A stretch of 33,714 nucleotides of DNA from Natronomonas aquatica (GTDB taxonomy: Archaea; Halobacteriota; Halobacteria; Halobacteriales; Haloarculaceae), in assembly GCF_024449025.1 (NCBI RefSeq), contig NZ_JAHLKM010000027.1:1-33714 (forward strand), given 5' to 3'. Within the stretch, counting starts at the first letter, position 1. Every line of letters starts with the position of its first letter. A model generated the notes under the pieces. It did no database searches. It had not been told where the DNA came from and saw only the letters and a list, made by a program, of their open reading frames with translations. The translations under genes were made by a program, and so were the position numbers. Positions 29,518 through 33,714 of the stretch are shown piece by piece.

Positions 29518-32500
29518 TTATATCGTTTCCCAGACTTCCGGGACTTGGCTAATATCATCAATCGGGACAACTCGGTACCCCATTCGCTTGAGGCGATTTC
29601 TCTTTTGCTCGTCGTCTTTTTTCACGTAATCTTTCTTATGGACAGGTCCATCGACGAACACCGCTATCGGCGTCCCTTCCCGGTGGTAGAAGAAGTCCGG
29701 CTTAGCAACCGGCTCATCGCCATCGTAGATGGTATGTTGTGCTTCATCCGGGAGTTCGAAGCCCCCATCTCGAATCGCATGAAGTACTTCCCGCTCAAAG
29801 CTGGAATCGCAGGCGTTCAGTAATTCTTCGAATTCGCTTTCATCTTCAGTCTCGTCAGAAACTTCGCTCAAGCCAGCAATTTCCATAGTCTCCAGCCAGC
29901 CATTGACTAATGTTCTGTCGAACAGTTCGTGCTCTCGCTGGTTGTAGAAGGACATCAGACACTCGTAACACGCCCGCTCACAGCCTTCGTCATCTGGAGC
30001 TCCATGAAGGACTGTCTGAGCTTCTCGAACAACGCCCCGGAACCGTGCTTCATCCATTAACGAGTGAAGCATCCCAGCACCACCTTCGCTCGTTTCGTAG
30101 ATAACGATTGTTTTGAAGCCATGTTCCCCAATAGACGGTTTCACGAACGTATCAATCTCCTCTTCATCCAGATCAAAGGCAACGAGAATACCTTGATATA
30201 GAGCTTCTTTGAGCGTGTGGAAGAACTCATCGGCTTGCTCTGGTTCGACATCTGACGGAAGGGGTGTCGTCAGCGTCATCGTATCGTGCTGTCCCTCTGA
30301 AAAGAGCTCTATGTCCTGCTTGATGGCCTCTTCAGACGCATTTGCGTAGCAATCGGGATCATCTTCGTCGACGTGATTTTCGATTTGATCCTCGCTCGTC
30401 AGCCATCTGTTGCACTCCATACAGAGCGCGAAGCCGTGGAAATCTTCATCGGCATCCCGGAGTCCGCTGTTGACGATAACGATGTTCGCGCTTCCTTCGT
30501 AGGTGATGCGCGCATTGAGGACATCACCTTCGAGATCGTATATTTGTGGATCAGATCGTTCGTAGTAACTATTGATCTCGTATCCCTGCCGCCGACGCTC
30601 TTCCTCATCACTAGTAATGTACTCCTCAGGCTGAGCGTGTTGATCAGGAAACTCCATCGCGTTTGGATTCGGATGCGTCCCGTCGAATGGAGTCTCACAT
30701 GAGGGGCACGCAGCGGCCTCTTGTGCGTCTTCTCCCATCAGGATGGCCTCACACTCGGGACAAACACGCATCTGTCGTGTGACCGGCTCAGCGTCTTCTG
30801 TCTGTGGGCGAGCATACCGTATTGCAAATCGCTCACCAGCGTAGTATACGTGGTTTCCTGGGGCGAATTCGTTTATTGCTCGCGTCTGATCGCGCTGAAT
30901 GTCGTCTTCGCGGGACGTAAATGTCAGTGTCGTGCTGTCCCGGGGGAACCCGTAATTCGGCAGGAAACCTTGGGATCGCAGATATTGGTAGGTGTAGAAG
31001 CGCTTGTTGCCCGAGCGCATATCGTCGAGACGCTCTTCGATTGCATTGCGCTCGATGCGATCTTGATACGATCCACCTTCGGTACCTAGTAGTTGATTCA
31101 GTCGACGCAGTTCACGGTACAGACGGCTATACTCCCGTCGCCAGGGATCAAACGCCGCATCGAGGTTAACCACGAAATTACTCACCTGTCGCTCAATGAA
31201 GTCGTCGGTGAACCACTCCGCAACTTCATCATCGTCGCGCTCCCGGACGAACGCCTGTTTCACGGCCTGAACGATTTCATCTTGGTTATTGTCGACAGCA
31301 GTCTCTAGATCGCCCCGGAAGTCAGGCATAATTTCGTAGTTGTTCTCTTCCGGTTCGATCACCAGCATCTGCTGCGGCTCACTCGGGAACTTCAGAGCAA
31401 TATGTTCCAGCACAAGCGCGTTTATGTGAGACTCAATCAAATCCTGGTTGTTCAGCAGGAACGTCGGTGGGCTGATTTCCCCGGCGATGATCCGCTCTGG
31501 ATTTCGGTAGAAGTACTGATCGTGAGATCCACGTCCAAACCCACGCCCACAAAATGTCGTTACGAGCGATGGCTGATTCTGACGACCCGCCCGTCCGGAG
31601 CGCTGAGCATAGTTACTGGGATTCGGCGGGACGTTTCGCATATACACATTCGAAAGATCACCGATGTCGATCCCGAGCTCCATCGTCGGTGTCGAGACGA
31701 TCGTGTTCACTTTCTCGCCTTCCCGGAAATCCGACTCCAGCTGTTTTCGCTTCTCGTTTTCAACCTGTCCGCTGTGCTCGCCGGCGATAATGTCTACCGC
31801 GTCATCGAACGACTCTGTGTAGAGATTATGGAAGTAGGACGTTTCGAGGTCTGTTTCTTCGGGAGTGATTGAATCACAACTGTAGTTCAGACACACATCG
31901 AGTTCTTCGCGGGTGGTCGGCGTGCCACATTTCGGGCAGATCCGAACGTCATCCGGATCGGCGTGTGTCACGCGAATCGCGCTGTGACTCAGCATATAGA
32001 CTTTCCCCGTGTACTGGAGCGATTCCTGTGTCAGGAGCTTGAGTATCTCATCGTCACTAATGGTGTCAACGACACTGTTGATGATTTCCGTAGCAGTCTC
32101 AACATCGACATCGAGTGCACGGGCAGTCCATCGAACATGCCGAGAGCGGGGATGGGTGAGACGCCGAACGCGATGTCGCCCACTCGTGCTTGCGGTGTCG
32201 CTATACCCAACTGGGAAATTGAAGAATTCCTGTCCGTGGAAGTGCACCTCGTCGTCTAGTTGGTTGATGACGTTGCGTTTGAAATCCGCGAAATTCATCG
32301 TACTCTCGTGGTCAATGGCGATACTCCGCCGAAACATGTCCAAGAAGCCATTAAGATACTCTTCGCGGATCTTCGAACTGGTATCTGAAAGGACCGGAGT
32401 TGATTCCCACACTTCCTCGTCATCGGCTAGTCGATCAAGATTTTCGTACTTGATGTCGATTAGTCCGACATCTTCGAGGCTTTGTTGGGTTCGCTGTTGC

Positions 32501-33696
32501 TCACGACCTAGTTCGAGGATGACGTTGAATAGGAGATATTCACTGTAATTAATTCGATCCTCTGCAGAGGGGCCATACCGACCGCCGTCTAATGCTGGCG
32601 GAAGTGCGTCTTCCTCTTCAAGCAGATCGAATACTTCGTTACCGAGCTCAGTGAGTGTGACATCTTCTTCTCGTTCAAGCGTGTGATAGAGGGAACGTCG
32701 GAACCGAACGCGCTGGTAGAGATTGTTAAGGTGCGCTGCTTGTAGAGCAGTATCCTGCCGATTGTCTGAAAAGGCGATCGTCTTCTGTTGATCCTCGGGC
32801 AGGTTCCGCATCGTATTCCCGATGAGAACGTCGGTCGCGGTTGACCGCCCCACCGTTCCGAACGTGAATAGCTTGTTGAACTCGTTTTTAACCCGTCGCG
32901 TGTAGTGAACGCCGCAGTTCGGACAGAAAAGGAACGGTTCGTTCACGCGCATAACTTCGACCCCCTGAGCGGCGAAGCATCCACAGTCGAGTTGTCCCTG
33001 TTCAATGTGTCCTGGCGTCAGTTGGTCACACTCGGGACAGTAGGTCGCTGGGCGCGGTTCTGCTTCGCTGTATGTATCGCTAAGTTGGTCGTTATCATTC
33101 ACCCACTCGTTTGGGAGTGGAGCCGTTTCAGGATCCCACTGACCCCGCATAAGATACGCATCCTCTTCGTCTTCGTCTGTATCAACGAGGGTACTCAGAG
33201 CACCCTGCGAAACCTGATTCTCGCCGTCGATTACGACCGTGTAGTACTCCTGTCCGCAGCCTCGGCAGAACGACAGCGGGTACGCAGCCCGCGTACGGTC
33301 GTGTTCTTGTGCACAGGTTCGACACTCGATGTCGCCTGCGTCACTTAGATGCGGGACTTCATCGTCGAACGCCTCGTCCGTGAGGCAGGAGACGAGCCCA
33401 CTACCCTGACTAAAGAACGAGTGCAGCTTCGGGATGAATATTGGTTGCTGTTCACCCTGGATCTCGGTCGTACCTACAGTCCCGACCAACAGAGCAGCCT
33501 GTAGCTCACGCTCGATGGCTTCGCGGTCAGCGTTCGGACGGTACTGCTCTTGGTACCGGGTTACAAGATCATCTTCATCGTCTTCGTCACCGGCAAAAAT
33601 CTGCTGACTCTGTGAACTCAGCTCCTCATCCAAGAATTTGGTCGTGTCGCAAAGCGGTCTAGAGTTTGCCTCTGGTGCTCTCAATTGAGAGGTCAC
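29518..33696 (-). CDS. C-terminal part of a DUF1998-type SF2 helicase with a Vsr/DUF559-like nuclease domain
   Basis: 1392 residues. Visible in order are LHSFFSQGSGLVSCL (91-105), zinc-type cysteine clusters (C125/C128, C144/C147, C220/C223, C258/C261), and helicase motif IV-like TIAFSDNRQDTALQ (306-319). Next come motif V TPTMELGIDIGD (669-680), motif VI QRSGRAGRQ (698-706) and a DUF1998/MZB region with YETSEGGAG and CERACYECLMSFYN. The last 100 residues form a nuclease-like domain (FEREVLHAI, KPDFFY, VFVDGPVHKKD, RLKRMGYRVV). Walker A and DEAH motifs are absent. An in-frame TGA (33702-33700) lies just before the GTG at 33696, so the first RecA domain must be a separate gene, frameshifted, or lost. 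DruE of Druantia and DISARM helicases share the domains. Assignment to either is not supported here. Confidence 0.75.
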   Translation of the reverse strand: MTSQLRAPEANSRPLCDTTKFLDEELSSQSQQIFAGDEDDEDDLVTRYQEQYRPNADREAIERELQAALLVGTVGTTEIQGEQQPIFIPKLHSFFSQGSGLVSCLTDEAFDDEVPHLSDAGDIECRTCAQEHDRTRAAYPLSFCRGCGQEYYTVVIDGENQVSQGALSTLVDTDEDEEDAYLMRGQWDPETAPLPNEWVNDNDQLSDTYSEAEPRPATYCPECDQLTPGHIEQGQLDCGCFAAQGVEVMRVNEPFLFCPNCGVHYTRRVKNEFNKLFTFGTVGRSTATDVLIGNTMRNLPEDQQKTIAFSDNRQDTALQAAHLNNLYQRVRFRRSLYHTLEREEDVTLTELGNEVFDLLEEEDALPPALDGGRYGPSAEDRINYSEYLLFNVILELGREQQRTQQSLEDVGLIDIKYENLDRLADDEEVWESTPVLSDTSSKIREEYLNGFLDMFRRSIAIDHESTMNFADFKRNVINQLDDEVHFHGQEFFNFPVGYSDTASTSGRHRVRRLTHPRSRHVRWTARALDVDVETATEIINSVVDTISDDEILKLLTQESLQYTGKVYMLSHSAIRVTHADPDDVRICPKCGTPTTREELDVCLNYSCDSITPEETDLETSYFHNLYTESFDDAVDIIAGEHSGQVENEKRKQLESDFREGEKVNTIVSTPTMELGIDIGDLSNVYMRNVPPNPSNYAQRSGRAGRQNQPSLVTTFCGRGFGRGSHDQYFYRNPERIIAGEISPPTFLLNNQDLIESHINALVLEHIALKFPSEPQQMLVIEPEENNYEIMPDFRGDLETAVDNNQDEIVQAVKQAFVRERDDDEVAEWFTDDFIERQVSNFVVNLDAAFDPWRREYSRLYRELRRLNQLLGTEGGSYQDRIERNAIEERLDDMRSGNKRFYTYQYLRSQGFLPNYGFPRDSTTLTFTSREDDIQRDQTRAINEFAPGNHVYYAGERFAIRYARPQTEDAEPVTRQMRVCPECEAILMGEDAQEAAACPSCETPFDGTHPNPNAMEFPDQHAQPEEYITSDEEERRRQGYEINSYYERSDPQIYDLEGDVLNARITYEGSANIVIVNSGLRDADEDFHGFALCMECNRWLTSEDQIENHVDEDDPDCYANASEEAIKQDIELFSEGQHDTMTLTTPLPSDVEPEQADEFFHTLKEALYQGILVAFDLDEEEIDTFVKPSIGEHGFKTIVIYETSEGGAGMLHSLMDEARFRGVVREAQTVLHGAPDDEGCERACYECLMSFYNQREHELFDRTLVNGWLETMEIAGLSEVSDETEDESEFEELLNACDSSFEREVLHAIRDGGFELPDEAQHTIYDGDEPVAKPDFFYHREGTPIAVFVDGPVHKKDYVKKDDEQKRNRLKRMGYRVVPIDDISQVPEVWETI

Positions 33697-33714
33697 AGTT
33701 CATTGCTGTTTTGG

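Noticed and set aside
29518-33696. Calling the helicase DruE (Druantia) or DrmA/DrmB (DISARM)
   Set aside because: The domains overlap with those systems, but no partner gene of either system is visible and the N-terminal helicase half is missing, so a system name is not justified.

Overview
The window comes from a haloarchaeon (class Halobacteria). Most of it (about 1-23,000) is GC-rich and codes for acidic proteins. Many genes have a TATA-like box (TTTATA, TTAAATAC) centred about 26-30 bases before the start codon, the pattern of leaderless archaeal transcripts. Several families are typical of or restricted to haloarchaea: archaeal Pus10, a CetZ tubulin-like protein, UPF0058, and a membrane-anchored winged-helix protein. 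The two tRNA genes, tRNA-Ala(GGC) and tRNA-Glu(CTC), are archaeal in form.

Chromosomal part (1-23,096). On the left are pus10 and, divergent from it, a glmU-glmS pair for UDP-N-acetylglucosamine synthesis. Next come an SppA-type membrane peptidase overlapping a DUF4350-like exported protein, two small haloarchaeal proteins, and a cetZ gene preceded by an overlapping 34-codon mini-ORF. These are followed by a PD-(D/E)XK-like protein, a hotdog thioesterase, an enolase-superfamily enzyme with a VOC protein, tRNA-Ala with a rearranged copy of its 3' end nearby, and an aldo/keto reductase. Then come the B12-binding subunit of methylmalonyl-CoA mutase with its MeaB GTPase, a receiver-GAF regulator, a YedY/sulfite-oxidase-like molybdoenzyme, a ribbon-helix-helix protein and UPF0058. 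The section ends with menF-menD (menaquinone synthesis), the membrane-anchored winged-helix protein and tRNA-Glu.

Accessory part (23,097-33,714). Directly after tRNA-Glu the DNA becomes visibly more AT-rich and the genes change character. This looks like an integrated element whose far end lies outside the window. It starts with a tyrosine recombinase and, tail to tail, a homologous recombinase that has lost the first catalytic arginine. A 1.5-kb stretch without a convincing gene follows. It holds repeated AT-rich motifs and, at 26,853-27,296, a dense run of short perfect inverted repeats suggestive of a folded RNA. Then comes a minus-strand two-gene unit: a PD-(D/E)XK nuclease-like protein overlapping a membrane-anchored AAA+ ATPase. 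Its 5' side carries a compact multi-helix fold (29,083-29,158) that would be an unusual structured leader. A small DUF8139-like protein and a 1392-residue helicase fragment finish the window. The fragment has helicase motifs IV-VI, a DUF1998/MZB-like region and a C-terminal Vsr/DUF559-like nuclease domain, but no first RecA domain.

The best candidate for something undescribed is the nuclease plus membrane AAA+ pair with its structured non-coding flanks, next to the helicase-nuclease. The domains are those of genome-defence systems, but the combination does not match a system I can name with confidence. The RNA folds and the defence role are inference from sequence and were not computed or searched.
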